From Liolophura sinensis (Eukaryota; Mollusca; Polyplacophora; Chitonida; Chitonidae), in the NCBI RefSeq assembly GCF_032854445.1, contig NC_088302.1, positions 8,117,338 to 8,181,337 of the forward strand: a stretch of 64,000 bases of DNA, in the 5' to 3' direction. This document shows, piece after piece, positions 11,001-23,580 of this stretch. The notes under the pieces were generated by a model that saw nothing but the letters and a program-made list of their open reading frames with translations, did no database searches and was not told the origin of the DNA. The translations under genes were made by a program, and so were the position numbers. Within the stretch, counting starts at the first letter, position 1. Every line of letters starts with the position of its first letter.

Positions 11001-14000
11001 TTTACCTGGTTATTAATTTCAGTCTTATTTATTTTTATTCTTATTCTTACGTGTGTTTTTATTTATATATTTACTTGATTGGTGTTTTATGCCATACTCA
11101 GGAAAAGTTCACTTATGCGGCAGCCAACATTATGGTGGAAAGATACCTGGCAGAGCCCAGGGGAAACCCACAACCATCGAGAGTTTGCTCTCAGACCTTC
11201 ACAAGTATGAATTGTGTCACTGTTAACATATCGTCAAAACATCAAGCTCGTAATCATGTACAAAACATATGAACAAATATGATTCTTTTTTAGGACTTGG
11301 ATGAAGATGAAGAGCCCAAAAAGAAAAAAATGAAGCCATCATCTCATGTAAGTAGTTCATTTTCACCCAGAAAATAATGCCGGAATTTCAAGAAATGACC
11401 TGGCTATTTTTGTCCCATCAGCAGTATGTTTTCATCACGTTTGTTAGTTTGTCCTTCTGATCTCAATGTTAAACAAATAGCTTCAGATAAAGATTGCACC
11501 AATATCCATTTTGATATGAAGGTACATGTTGAGGTAGCCTAGGATGCTAATTAAATGAAAAGCATCCAGATTTAATTAATTATTTTGAGACAAAATAGGC
11601 ATGATAGAAATTATTGGCAAAACAACAACATAGGCTACATGGATCGGCTGTTTGGTCTCTTTCACTATCACCGGTATTGCCTGATAGCATAGTGACTTTA
11701 CCCTGCCTGTTTGTGTCACTGAAAGTGCATCAATCTCTGTTCATAGCATTACTTATTACTGTTGTATAATGTTATGACAAAGAATAAATCGGAGCCGAAC
11801 TTACATGCATTTGCTGAGAAACAAGGAAATACACACTAATAAGGGACAATCAGTGATTGGCTGAAAATACCCTGGTGGAAGTATGCGGGCTGCAGTGAGT
11901 AGATTTCTGAAGACTTTTATATACGCAGTAAAGCAAGAGTGATTACGAAGCCTATAGCAAGTACCCACCTTGCTGATAGGAAGATGAGTCACAATAAAAG
12001 TCTTCGAATAATGATTTTATTGTTGGTGTTTAGATTCGTATTGAAATGAAGATAGTAGGTTCCTATTTTAAAGGTCAACACAGCACCTGGTGAACACATA
12101 TTTCAATCGAAAGCAGGATAGTCAAGCTTTCTAAAAAGTGTTATACTTTATTATTTTAATGAGACTTCACTGCATAACATAACAAAATGACAGTACTGAA
12201 CAATTGGCTGGTGTGAATCGAGGCAGCCATCTTGAGAATTTTTTCCAATCAAACACGTTGCTATCAGACTGCGCTGCCTAAGCTGTGACGTGGCCTTTAC
12301 TCATTCACTCCATGAAGTGACGTATGATAACACAGAACTACTGCATCAAATATCATTTTGAGCTCGCTTAAAAACAATTTATTTACGTGTCGCTGGAGGG
12401 TCATTTCACACAGTGTTGTGGGACAGATCTTATCATTTACGGACCAACACAGAAGTAAAATCAGTTGATTTACAAGCCGTGCAATATTCAGCAACGGTAT
12501 CACAGTTTATGTGAGACAGCAGCATACCGCCTCAAACCAAACTGCTTTCATCTCCCGAGTAGATCATAGACCTACTTAGGCGCTGATTTTTTTACCCTTT
12601 TTTTTCTCTGAATTTATTAGAACTGAAGAATTTAAATTTTACCCTTTGTCTTTCTCGCATACAAGGGATATTTTTTTCTGTTTTCTTCTATGAAATACTG
12701 TAAATTTATTGAAACACCTTGTTTACATCATGGTGCTTTCTCTGACGTTCGCGATAACTAGGTCAGCACTGCTCTGATCTTTGAAGCCACCACATCAAAA
12801 CTGAAGCATAAAATCTAGCAACAATCGAATGTCTAGATCAGCCTCATTGGTGCTTAGATTTATTTCCATTTGTGTCAGAATTGAGCACGAATCCAGTTGT
12901 GCAACAGTCCTATTGTAATTTTGTAAACATTTAATAGGGGTCAGAATTATCGGTACCTGCACAACCCCTCCAAAGACTACGACATGAACCAGGAATGCCC
13001 AGGCCATGCATCTGCAGGCTGCTTGTAAACTCTGTAAACGAAATATTAGGCCTTTGATTAGTATATATGATCATTTTAAGCAGTGGAAGAAATATCCTTC
13101 CAGTATGTCCAATTTCTGAGAAAGCTAGTTATCACTTGGTCCTTCATCGCCTACAACTTTAATCTGCTCTAGGCTATTGCTTAGACTATTGTATGGGAAA
13201 TACCTTCGACTTTAGAGAGCTAGAGTAAAAGTGACGTCACCTTCATGTCGATAATGGAGACCCACTGAAGCTGTTACAGGACAAAGTTTCACTAAACTCT
13301 TACTAGGTTGAAAAAAAATCTAAAAAAATATTTAATGCCAGTTTAAGATACTTTGAATGGTAGTCTTTTAGTGGACATAAACATTAGTCAGGTGCTAGTC
13401 AGGTGATTTCACTTTAATAAATCCATTTTCCTCCCATCATAATGCTGGCCACCAGAAATAATCTTGAGCACATCATAAAATACAAAACAAATAAAAATAA
13501 AATAAAATAAATTTTTTAATGACCTAAGGCTGTTCTGATGGAATGTTTGGTTTTCAGCATGTCCATGGAAATTGACAAGAAATCAAAATTTTAAGTGATA
13601 TAATAGTAGTCATTCCATTTAGCACAGGATTTGGATAAATTTAGTCTCAAATATTGTCTCCGAACATAAACATTTGTAATTTTTTAAGTCACACTTGTAC
13701 CAATTTTTTTTTCTTTATTGTATGGTATCAATATGCTATTGTGTTATTTAGGCTGTGTTATATTGTAAGCTTGTTATACATATCTCTCTCAATCAGGGAA
13801 GTGGACTGACATCTTTACTGCCTGCTCCCAAGAACTTGAATTTAAAAGAGACCAATAGGATACTGTTACCCCATGCACTAAAGAAAACACCTCAGTCCAG
13901 TACAAGTTCAAGAGAGAAGGCAACAGGGAAATCGCGGCCAACAGTTCCAAGTGCTAAATCCGTACAGCTTGTGAGGGGAGTGCCAGACAGTGATAGTGAT

Positions 14001-17000
14001 GAGGACATCGACACTGAAGGAGGCAGTTTCTTCTCTCTGGGGGATAAGACTGCGTCATCGTCAATCAGCACCCTCCATCTAAAAGAGAGCAACTCCTCTG
14101 TGAGACTACCCTCCATTCTTGGAAGTAGCATACCAACGTCAACACCGGGATATTCAGCAGATCACAAACTAGACTCTGCTCATGGGCCTCAGTTGCCTGT
14201 CACAACACAGTATGCAGCCCTGCAGTCTTCACAACCCCCTCAGTCAGTGACTCTACCTGTAACGGCAAATCTTCATAATCACAGGACTGACAATAATAGC
14301 CCTGAGGACTTACCCTTGTCGTTCAGGACACAGGCCAGTGGAAATGCCTCCCTCAGTTTCAAATCTGGACCCTCTGTTGTCTCAGCACATTCAATGTCTT
14401 ACAGTTATCATCAACCCCAAGCTAGTAATGTGGGTTACCAAGGTGATGGATACCATGGTTATCCAGAGGCAGGGGAGGTAAGCAGCATTTGTCATCATCA
14501 GGTTTAGATTGTGGGTGAGTGTATAGTGTTTGGTTGTCAGTTACACAGATAAAGGGCGTGTAGGCATAAGTATGCTTAAAAAATTAGATGATGCACTTCT
14601 AAAATTAATACAGAGCGTAGTGTATACACATGAAGATTTGTGTATATGCCTAAGTTCCTGAAAGTTAGCGTACATGCGGGATTTAAAGCAGACAGTCTTG
14701 TCAAAATCAAAAGTAAATCTTGACAACTTTTCTTCCAACAATAACATGGGGTGCATACTGGTATGTGTACAACACATGTGGCAAAGTTTGTCAGTATCTT
14801 GCCAAACACTGGTGGTTTTCCTTGGCTCTCTGGTTTTCTCAACCCCTAACATGCCTAAAACTGACCAGAATTGTACTATGTAATACGTAAAAATTCTAAA
14901 GTGTGGCATTAAGCAACAATGAAATCCATCAGCGTAACGCTTTGTCAGGTTTGTGAGGTACAGTGAGTTGTGGTAGGCTCCAGACCCTGATGACTGTCTT
15001 ACAAACAATTGTTGAGTACTGTGTTAACGCTGTGTTAGCTTTTGAGGAGTGAAGTACAGTTCAAGTACCTTATTCTATTGTTTCCTGAAAATGTGGAGAC
15101 ATTAGTACTAATTAGTACTAATATTAGTTAATATCACTTGACTAACCATGTAGTCAGATGAGTGTATTAGCTGAATAGAGAGTCTGACACTGGTAGTAAA
15201 TGCAAAAGTGATGATGAGGGGGAAAAAAGGAATTTTTTTCTTGAGCTTTTAGGACTACTAATATTAGTTAATATCACTGGACTAACCATGTAGTCAGATG
15301 AGTATGTATTAGCTGAATAGAGAGTCTGACACTGGTAGTAAATGTAATAGTGATGATGAGGGGGAAAAAAGGAATTTTTTTCTTGAGCTTTTAGGACTAC
15401 TAATATTAGTTAATATCACTGGACTAACCATGTAGTCAGATGAGTATGTATTAGCTGAATAGAGAGTCTGACACTGGTAGTAAATGCAATAGTGATGATG
15501 AGGGGGAAAAAAGGAATTTTTTTCTTGAGCTTTTAGGACTACTAATATTAGTTAATATCACTGGACTAACCATGTAGTCAGATGAGTATGTATTAGCTGA
15601 ATAGAGAGTCTGACACTGGTAGTAAATGCAATAGTGATGATGAGGGGGAAAAAAGGAATTTTTTTCTTGAGCTATTAGGACTTGGTCATTAATATAAAGA
15701 CTGAGGTGCCATCATCAGGAGTTTCAACATTTAACCGCAGCCAGTTCCTCTGTCAGAGACAGCTGGCTTACATGAACCACAGTATCTTGTCAAATTTGAC
15801 AGACTTTGTCCTTTTGACACTCCTTCTTCTGCTTTTCCTGAGCATACATATATCAGTATGAAACAAATTTGAACAATGAGAAATGAAGGTAAAAGCTTGT
15901 CATATGATGATTGCATTTTAAGATGACTGTTTTAACCCTTTTTCTTGTTGGGCTGATCAGTCATTTTTGCTAATGCAAGTGTTTGTGACTTTTAGAGCTA
16001 TTCTGGAGCTTCAGAGGCTGATATGGAGAAGTATTTGCAAGATGAAGAGGTGAGTAAAATTACTTGTTCATGAAAATTGACCATTGTCTGCATGAACTTC
16101 ATGTGCATTATTTCAGCAAGTGAAGATAAAGGTTGAACCATCCCTTAAAATATACTTTATTGGTTTTTTCCTCACCCTATCAACAAAATAGGGTTGGATG
16201 GTTGGGAATTATTTTTGTTTTTTTCTTTTTTTTCATTGTAGCTATTGACTAAAAAAACTGACATCATGGGAAAAAGTTAAATAAAAAACTTAAAAATTGC
16301 CTTTTTAGAGGGTCAGTGAGGTTAAGCTCAAGAAATGCATTTTTAATGATGACTATGTTTTCGCAAAACTTGATTTTGTACTGCTAAGTATGACGCTGTT
16401 GTATTTTATCGCCTTCTCATTTAAAAAATTATTTGTTTTGGTTTTTCAGTTCCTGAAATTACAAGGGAAGAAGGCTCGTGGTAGGGAACAGGTGAACTTT
16501 ATTGATATTGATACAAATGAATTCACGGGAACACAAGATCTGATGAAAACCCTCACAGTGGAGCAGGAGCATACCTCCCACAGGAAAAAGGACAACCAGC
16601 CGTCTGGGCGACAGAGACACAAACATCAGATTACCTACCTGGCATTTCAGGTGAGAAGGTTTGAACACTACCAGAGATCGAGCAGGTTGTCTCCTGTTTC
16701 TCTCTGTGATTCAGGGCCCTTGATCAGGGACGTAATGGTTAGAGAGTCAGTTTTAGTCAGGGAGACCGGGGATCAATCCTAGGTCAGGTCCACAGGCGCT
16801 CAAATCCCGTCCATAAACCCCACGTGTTGCCACATATCAGCCTTCTACATATATATATATATATGAAATGACTTTCCAAAGGCACCATGCATTGTCACCG
16901 AAAGTCAAGAAATAAAGCCTTCAACCTCCAGATTTTTTAAATCATTTCAGAACCTGAAGCTTTTATGTACCTAAACCACCATTAGTATTTCCAAATCAAT

Positions 17001-17674
17001 TGTATTTTGTCCCAATGTCACTTATATGTGCCGCCTGAGCCCATAAGACATCGCCGATGTCCACACGCCATCTTACTCTACTATAGATATCCTATAAGTT
17101 GTCTTCCTTGTAGAGGGAAATAACCAATGGAGACAAATTCTTGTCTGAGCAAATTTCTTGTCTAAACGATTGATTTAGACGTAATCAATCCATTCTAGAA
17201 ATAAATTTCTTCTAAACGTATTGTATCAGATAGGAGCCATATATTTAGAGCATTGTTTGTTGGTAAATGTAGTTACATGGATTTATTTATTTATTTATTT
17301 GATTTGTGTTTTACGCCGTACTCAAGAATATTTCACTTCTACAACGGCGGTCAGCATTATGGTGGGTGGAAACCTACGACCATCCGCAGGTTGCTGACGG
17401 ACCTTCCCACTGTAGGTACATGGATGGTCACTTGTAAATGAAGTAGATTTCGGGTGGCAGTTTTAATTTTTAGCGCTGGTTTAGTTAGTGTTAGTTTTGT
17501 GCATCACTCACACATCACCAGTGCGATTAACTATGTTCTTTCAGGCAGTCATGAATTAAAACTAATGAAGAATATTTCTGTTTTCAGGCGAAGGAACGCG
17601 AGTTAACACTGAAAAACCAGTGGGCACAAAATCGACAAACCAAGCGACAGACGCAGTCAAAATATGGTTTCTAA
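8032..17674 (+). CDS. PRCC: PRCC homologue (proline-rich PRCC, splicing/mitotic checkpoint-linked nuclear protein), complete
   Basis: Seven coding exons with consistent phases: 8032-8293, 10039-10217, 11294-11347, 13797-14477, 15996-16049, 16450-16650 and 17588-17674, giving 505 residues (human PRCC is 491). Recognised by MSLVAYGASDDSE at the start, LPAPK at exon 2, the core block LLPAPKNLNLKETNRILLPH in exon 4, LQGKKARGREQVNFIDI and KHQITYL in exon 6, and the C-terminus RQTQSKYGF. In vertebrates the protein is nuclear, contacts splicing factors and MAD2L2, and is fused to TFE3 in renal carcinoma. The region between the core block and the conserved C-terminus is long, Ser/Pro-rich and little conserved, with an acidic SDSDEDID stretch. 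All junctions are GT/AG. Introns hold SINE fragments and a 142-bp tandem array. Identification rests on remembered family sequence, but the match spans the whole protein. Confidence 0.93.
8294..9174. other. PRCC intron 1, 5' part; nothing recognised
   Basis: Overlapping open frames on both strands (8420-8907) show no domain and no splice support. Confidence 0.4.
9185..9450 (+). mobile_element. SINE family A, near full length, with target-site duplication
   Basis: tRNA-like head, GAGCTCAAGTCC B-box, body and (AAAT)n tail. It is flanked by identical TACAACAGAA copies at 9175-9184 and 9451-9460. Lies in PRCC intron 1. Confidence 0.9.
9835..9890 (+). mobile_element. SINE tail remnant
   Basis: TTGTTAAGTACAACGTAAAAC resembles the shared SINE 3' end; body lost. 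Confidence 0.35.
10313..10370 (+). mobile_element. SINE tail fragment
   Basis: AAGTGAAATATTCTTGAGTA, then CGGCGTAAAACTCCAGTC and AAATAAATAAAT. Strongly 5'-truncated; lies in PRCC intron 2. Confidence 0.75.
11057..11210 (-). mobile_element. SINE family A fragment
   Basis: TTGATTGGTGTTTTATGCC, CATTATGGTGG and GGGGAAACCCACAACCATC mark the tail and body in minus orientation; the tRNA head is missing. Lies in PRCC intron 2, just 5' of the 54-bp exon 3. Confidence 0.75.
11348..13428. other. PRCC intron 3; no gene recognised
   Basis: AT-rich sequence with short unsupported frames on the minus strand (11801-11992, 12297-12503, 12795-13007). Confidence 0.4.
13429..13515 (+). mobile_element. SINE tail fragment
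   Basis: CCTCCCATCATAATGCTGGCC followed by a degraded tail and AAATAAAATAAAAT. Old and 5'-truncated. Confidence 0.55.
14740..14930 (+). mobile_element. SINE family B body
   Basis: GCAAAGTTTGTCAGTATCTTG, CTGGTGGTTTTCCTTGGC, GGTTTTCTCAACCC and CCTAAAACTGACC form a body block that recurs at 56495-56600. The 3' end is degraded. Lies in PRCC intron 4. Confidence 0.55.
15112..15679. repeat. 142-bp tandem repeat, 4 copies, in PRCC intron 4
   Basis: Units begin at 15112, 15254, 15396 and 15538 with ACTAATATTAGTTAATATCAC and end with GAGGGGGAAAAAAGGAATTT plus CTTGAGCTTTTAGG. Copies 2-4 differ by only a few bases, so amplification is recent. Confidence 0.92.
16716..16800 (+). mobile_element. tRNA-like SINE head in PRCC intron 6
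   Basis: GTAATGGTTAGAGAGTCAG (A-box-like) and GGGGATCAATCCTAGG (B-box-like) have tRNA spacing. A short (TA)n follows at 16849-16863. No SINE tail is visible. Confidence 0.45.
17279..17415 (-). mobile_element. SINE family A, tail and partial body, internally deleted
   Basis: (TTTA)n, TTTTACGCCGTACTCAAGAAT and CATTATGGTGGGTGGAAACC run directly into CTACGACCATCCGCAGGTTG, lacking the usual GGGCAGAGCCCGG segment. Lies in PRCC intron 6. Confidence 0.8.
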
Positions 17675-17777
17675 GTGTTCTTGAGGAGAGTTGATACAGG
17701 ATTACTGACTGAAATCACCAATACAGTTACTTATACCGATAGCCCAATTGTTTCAGATTTGGTTTTTGCTACCCCTG

Positions 17778-17783
17778 AATAAA
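17778..17783 (+). terminator. PRCC: PRCC poly(A) signal
   Basis: AATAAA 104 nt after the PRCC stop codon. Confidence 0.6.
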
Positions 17784-17885
17784 AGGTGGCATGTAAATTC
17801 ACTTTACCTGATATGCAGCAAGAGCATGTGACTCTAGGGTATGGTTAATGGCAAGATTGAATAATGTTCCAACTGGTTCAGTTGC

Positions 17886-17960
17886 AGCTTCATTCGCTCA
17901 GTCACCACGATCGCTCACCCACCACGATCGCTCAGTCACCACGATCGCTCACCACCACGA
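17886..17960. repeat. short tandem repeat, ~22-bp unit, 3-4 copies
   Basis: Repeats of CACCACGATCGCTCAGT just downstream of PRCC. Confidence 0.8.
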
Positions 17961-18899
17961 TATGGCTGCTATATAGGCAAAGTGACAATCAACCATAATC
18001 ACTCATTCATTCACTTGTTCATCCATGTATTTATTATATCTGATTTCTCAAAGCACTGCCCAATTTTCGAAGCGCTTAATGTTGACTTCTTTTGTATAAA
18101 TGTTCATGTCCTGTAAGATTAAATATTCCTATATTTAGATATGATGCAGTGATTGACAACAGATGATGAATCATTTCATTACAAAGGTATAAAAGATATA
18201 AGACAGCTTTAGCACAAACTTACTGCAGTTGATAAATTTACTTTTAACATGTAGTAGTCTTTGAAATCATGAATGGTGATAAAATTCGGTTCATGTTGTT
18301 TTTAGACATTTATTTTGTCTAATTGGTCATTCTTATTACTATGAACAGACACTTTGTAGAAATAGAAAACAGCTTTCACAAAGTGAAATAAATCAGGTAC
18401 TCAATTTTTGTAAGCAATTTTTATTTCAAAAAATCATGATTGAGTCTTTTTTTTTTGGCACATTAACAAAGTGGCATTGCTTTTGCATGTGTTCTAGATT
18501 GTCTAAGTTATAGATTGTCTCATCATGATTGGCCACTAGCAGTAACAACATTTACTTGACCTTAGAATGTGAACAGATGTTCATTGCAATGGTAACTTTG
18601 ATATGTATATGAATATGTGAGTACAGCTATGCTGCCATATAGCCTTTGTATTACATTATGTTTGATATTTGAATTTGCCAACACCACCAGTAACTGCATC
18701 TGGCTGACATTTAGTCCAACACAGACCAACAAATGAATCACTGAATTAATGGCTATAAATGCAAAGATATCAGTCAAGAAGACAAACTTGTCTTATGCTA
18801 TTTGCATCCGTAGTAATCAGTTTTAAGACAAATTGAAACGACTGTCATAACTGGTTGTGTTGGAATGCTAATCATGCAGTTTTCAAAAATGAAACAAAG

Positions 18900-18905
18900 T
18901 TTATT
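18900..18905 (-). terminator. poly(A) signal of the armadillo-repeat gene
   Basis: AATAAA on the minus strand, 43 nt past the stop at 18948. Confidence 0.55.
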
Positions 18906-18947
18906 ACTGAGACAGATTAAAACTGGATTTGAACCCATGCACTGTGG

Positions 18948-21279
18948 CTAACTTGCACCGTCAGACATTAATGTTTCCATTATCCAGTCAGCTACCTCCT
19001 CCATCCCACAGTCAGCTGGCAGTCTGCCAATAGCGTCGCTGACCACTTTTAGAGCGTCCTTACTGACGATATACTCCAGGTTATTGTTGCTGTTTTGTAT
19101 TAAAGCAGCTATGACATAAAGGCCAGACATGTTGACGATGTCTGAGCTAGGGTGATGACGTAAAGCTGAGAGAACCATGTCCAGTGTTGTTTCCTGTTCC
19201 TGTTGAGGTAACTCTATTTGTTCATCACGGGCAACCGCTGAGAGGACACAGAAACACCCTTCTTGGACTCCTGCAGATAAAGAATGTGTAGCCATTGCGC
19301 TTAACATCGCTTCCATGCCTCTGTTGTCGACGATTACGGACAAGTTTGCGGTACATCTGAGCACGAGGTTTCCTAAAGCCCTGCAGCCGCTTGATTGAAG
19401 GGCCACACAAGAAGGATATCCGATCATGGCTAGTATGATGAACTTAGCAGAAGATATTGTTGCCATGTATCCTGCGAGTCTTTCGTCAACAGCGAAGTTG
19501 CACAAGGCAGCACAGGCTTCTGTTTGGAGCTTATTGTCCTCGGGATGTCCCTTCATTGCCGTGACGATGCCATCGACAGTTCGGGGAGCGTAATCGCAGA
19601 TAAAACGCTGGGTTTCTTCGCACACCAAATTTTTGTGAGCGGCAATGACGGCCCTCTGGAGATCAGCATTATGGGGAAAACTAAGCATTGTTTCATTGAG
19701 CAAACGAGGTCCGTTTGATTGGCAGATATCGAATCGGTTCTCTGGGAGAAGAGCTAGGTTACATAGAGCGTTGCAGGAGTTCTCCAGAACGTCAGGTCGA
19801 CTGGTGAACCTGGACAACGTATCCAGGACGATTGGAATGCCCTCGTGGTCTCTTATTTTCCTTCTGTTCTGATCACAGCTAGTCAGATTGCTAATCAAGC
19901 TGAGGGAATTGGAGACTATTTCGTGGTCGTCCCTGGTGTGATTTTATGGCTAACAGGATTCCCGCAGTACACTTTTGGACGATTTCACTTCGAAGTGTTT
20001 CGTTTGAAAAAGACAGATTTAGAAGAGCACTTATTCCTTGTAAAGTCACGCTTTTGTTAGACCTGTGTGTCGCCATTCCCGAATTAATAGTGGAAACTCC
20101 GTCTGACTTTCCAATCTTGTTTTGGATATTCTCCTCCAAGGAAGCCAAATTTCTGATTAGTGAAAGGCCGCTTTGTTGGACACCAGCGTCTTGTCGATGG
20201 GACTTCAACATAGTCAGAACATGTTCCAAAACTCCTTTCTCGACCACCTGGGATTTCGTTGCTGGGTTGTCCTTAGTGAGATTACACAGTGCAGTACAAC
20301 AAAGATTTAGTAACTGTGCAGAATTCGGATTGTTTTCCATAGCCCTCAAGATTACATGGACACCGTCATGGTCAAGGATATCTCGGTGGTTGTTTTTTGA
20401 CAGAGCCATATTGGCAAGGAAAGCAATCCCAGCTGTCTGTACTTGGCTTTTCTCAGGGTACTTAGATAAAAGGTCTAGAACAGGAGGAATGCCAGAGAGG
20501 CTTGCGACACGTTCTCGTGTAGAAGGAACGTCCCTAACCAAAGCGGATAGAGCGAGAATCCCTTTTCTTGGATCGCGTCGCTGTCGGGATGGGCTAGCAT
20601 GGACGCTAAAATCAGCTCAGGGTTTTTCTCTGTTTCTCCTATTCTCAGACGGTTTTCCAACTCTCTCACGATCTCGACGTCTGTTCCCTGAAGTATATAA
20701 AAATTGACATGTTACAGGGCATATGTATTTATGGGCATTTGTGCTTTTCTTATTTACGTGCATCTATCAAAACCTTTCTTCTGTTGGTGACTTAGCATAC
20801 CCAAGGCTTGGTCCTTGTGCATTCTTTTAATGTTTGTGTGCTAAATTTGATCACAGTACACCATTTTGAGAAATTCTTTTTAAATAACACTGCTTAAGCC
20901 ATTGTACTAAGGGCGTGTACTTTACACTTTAAGCATTTACATGAATGAAAGTTCCAATAACAGAGTGAGGTCGCCATCAGCCTGACAGCTAGTTTCGAAA
21001 CTGCGGTCTCAATTAGGTGAGAGCAGATAATGATCTGAAGAGATGTATACTTGTACACGAATGTAAATTTACCGAAACATGCTGTTCACGCCATACTGAG
21101 GAATATTTCACTTATACGAACCCTGCCAGCATTATGGTGGGAGGAAACCTGGCAGAACCCGGGGGAAACCCACGACCATCCGCAGGTTGCTGGCAGACCT
21201 TCCCACGTACGGTCGGAGAGGAAGCCAGCATGAGCTGGACTTGAGCTCACAGCGACCGCATTCAAGTGCATGTATACTG

Positions 21280-21324
<45 letters not shown>

Positions 21325-21762
21325 CAGATTAAGAACAGAAAATCTCAAGGTAAATACAACCCAATAGCTTATGTGGTGTTCAATATTGAAACCACGCGTT
21401 GATAGATAGTGCGTTACACGGATGATCTGTTTTGGGCGTGAAGATGAACACGCCTTACAATGGTCGCCATATCTGTTCATACATCGACTTTACACCCCTC
21501 ATTTCTATAATTGCTGTTATACACACGTGACAGTCCATGCAGCAGACAAACATCGGAGGTATGTGTTGTTCCAAGATGAACATGCATGGCACGGCTATTG
21601 TGTGTACATACGATGAAATCTGTCTGTCTGTGTAACAAGTTACACCTGCCTGACTGGAGAGGGTGTTGATAGTTGGCCTAGCTGACCCAACATGTACACA
21701 GCTCTGAAGATTCCAGAACTACCCACAGACCCGCGAGTCTGAAGACAACAACTTACCTCCAT
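18948..21762 (-). CDS. armadillo-repeat protein, two coding exons, two apparent frame breaks
   Basis: Exon 2 (20687-18948) encodes tandem ~42-residue armadillo units, for example LCCTALCNLTKDN, LSLIRNLASLEEN, GISALLNLSFSN, SLISNLTSCDQN, CNALCNLALLPEN, ACAALCNFAVDE and GCRALGNLVL; about 580 residues with little else. Its acceptor follows ATATACTTCAG and is in phase 0. Exon 1 holds only ATG GAG (21762-21757) before a perfect gtaagt donor. An in-frame TAA lies about 27 nt upstream of the ATG, and the ATG context is good (A at -3, G at +4). The frame is broken twice: a base too few at the GGG run 20560-20562 and one too many at the GGG run 19931-19933; the armadillo pattern continues across both. 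Because the gene is spliced it is not a processed copy; assembly error or a young pseudogene are both possible. Family beyond ARM not recognised; such proteins are generally protein-binding scaffolds. Confidence 0.8.
21086..21265 (-). mobile_element. SINE family A, lacking both ends, inside the ARM gene's intron
   Basis: CGCCATACTGAGGAATATTTC, GGCAGAACCCGGGGGAAACC and GAAGCCAGCATGAGCTGGAC. The tRNA A-box part and the (TTTA)n are missing. Confidence 0.85.
21281..21320. repeat. (TA)n microsatellite
   Basis: About 19 TA units, adjoining the SINE remnant. Confidence 0.95.
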
Positions 21763-22640
21763 AGTTAACAGTGCTGGAACACTGTATTATACTTGTATTA
21801 TTAGCGAGATTGGTTTAGCTACTATCTCCAGGCCGACATCATCAATACGGATTAGGGTTATACCGCAGTGAGCTGGAGTCCCTCGTATATACACACACGT
21901 ACGGTTAAGTTATTCACGCGCCACGGCCCCCTGCAGTGCTACGCAGGCTAAAATGTATCTCTGTTATGAACAGTCAAAGTATGTCACAGCCAAGGTTCAG
22001 TTTGTGTCATGTGATTTTACTTCTCAAAAGTGGAAGGACGGGTTGCCTTTTACAGAAAGAAAGGCTTGCAGCCTAATGTAATAAAAGGAATTCGACCGAG
22101 TGTGTAATAGAGTGTCTTGACATGTGCTACCACCTGTACTTGGGATTAAGTGGCTTGCTCTACCTAGTCATTGTACGAACTTTGTCATTGTATATAGTCA
22201 TGTTTTAGTATGACATTATTTGATACAAGGCGTTGATAGTGAAGTTTTTATGGGATGTATGCGTAACATGCAAACGTAATACGTAATTGATCCTGGTTTC
22301 CTAACTGTATTAAGACAAAATCGAATGGCGGTCCACCTCTCTTTATACAAACCTTAAATTCTAAAACCAAGACATACTGGTGAATTAAAACAGTTACTGC
22401 ATACACAGTTCATTGCACTAATCAACGCGTGCGCGCATGGCATGTTTAATGGTGATTTGAGATAACTAAATGACTGTACCTAACTGTATTTTACCCATAG
22501 AGTTAGCTATGAAACGTCACAAAAACATTCAAAGATACTGCATAAGAGTAACTGGTAAACTTGTCAAAATATGGGGAATATCACTAAATGCAAATATTAG
22601 TCTCATGATCTAATTGTGTATGTTATTGTGATTGATTATT
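21763..22640. other. 5' flank of the ARM gene; no gene seen
   Basis: The minus strand has a weak TATA-like GTATATAC about 125 nt upstream of the ATG. Otherwise nothing is recognised. Confidence 0.35.
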
Positions 22641-22728
22641 GATTGATTGATTGGTCTTTAACTCCATACTCCACAATGTTTCAATTATACGACCACTGAG
22701 GGTCAGTTTTATGGGCAGAGTTAGCCCG
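22640..22728 (-). mobile_element. SINE family B remnant
   Basis: TTGATTGGTCTTTAACTCC, CAATTATACGACCACTGAGG and CAGTTTTATGGGCAGAG resemble the minus-orientation tail and body of family B. Confidence 0.4.
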
Positions 22729-22786
22729 GAGTAACTGACGAACAAGTAACTGACGAACAAGTAACTGACGAACGTTCACACCTGTT
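22728..22786. repeat. 17-bp tandem repeat, 3 copies
   Basis: AGTAACTGACGAACA repeated, at the edge of the preceding SINE remnant. Confidence 0.85.
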
Positions 22787-22984
22787 TTTCACTTGCTTGG
22801 CAAACCAATAGTGGTTTAATTAGGTGGCGAAGCCGTATATAACTTTACTTTCCACGGGTTAAATGACGTGATGATCTTTCTTAACACAAACCTAGATAGG
22901 TCCTATGCCCTTTACCGATTAGTATAGTGATATGTGATAAAATCCGATTGCTTTATAAGTGGTCCCACTGCAGGACGGACTTTC

Positions 22985-23160
22985 GCAACACTTTGTATAT
23001 TTAATTATTTCATTGGTGTTTATTGGCACACTGAACGGAATTTATCTCTTACATACGTGTTTGGTTTATGGATGGAGAAAACCGGCTACTTCCGCAGTTA
23101 ATCACAACTCATCGCCAAGCAGATGTATACCTGACAAACCTCATGCAAGAGCAGCGTTTA
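22985..23160 (-). mobile_element. SINE family B remnant, diverged
   Basis: TTATTTCATTGGTGTTT tail, then TTTATGGATGGAGAAAACCGG and ACCTGACAAACCTCATGCAAG body matches. Confidence 0.4.
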
Positions 23161-23580
23161 ATACGCCGAGTCCTGAGGTAATAACCCTCAACATTTTCTA
23201 CGGTTTTCATTTGTTTCTTTCTTGGGGTTTAATCGATCATTTCTATAATTAGAGTTTGGTCATACCAAAATGGTGTTTCTTTTCAAGAGGTCAGAACCGA
23301 TGTGGACATATTTATATAGTGCTACGTTATACTGCAACGCCATGCAGAAGACATCAAACACCAAAAGTCACATGATACTTACACCATCAGCCGGCCCTGA
23401 TGTTTTTTTTTCCCTGTCTGCATGGTTCGTTTCCAGCATAGATGGGTGCTTTCATGTCCGGATGGCATGCTGCTTTTCTGCTCGGATGGTTGCATGTCTG
23501 TCTACAGTATATTGGCTATTCTCACAAAACTTCGCCTATTAAATTCCTCGTCAATTTTTCCGTTTATGACCTTGCCACTA

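Noticed and set aside
19524-20707. Plus-strand frames of up to 253 codons across the ARM gene
   Set aside because: Antisense shadows; the minus strand shows a clear armadillo periodicity.
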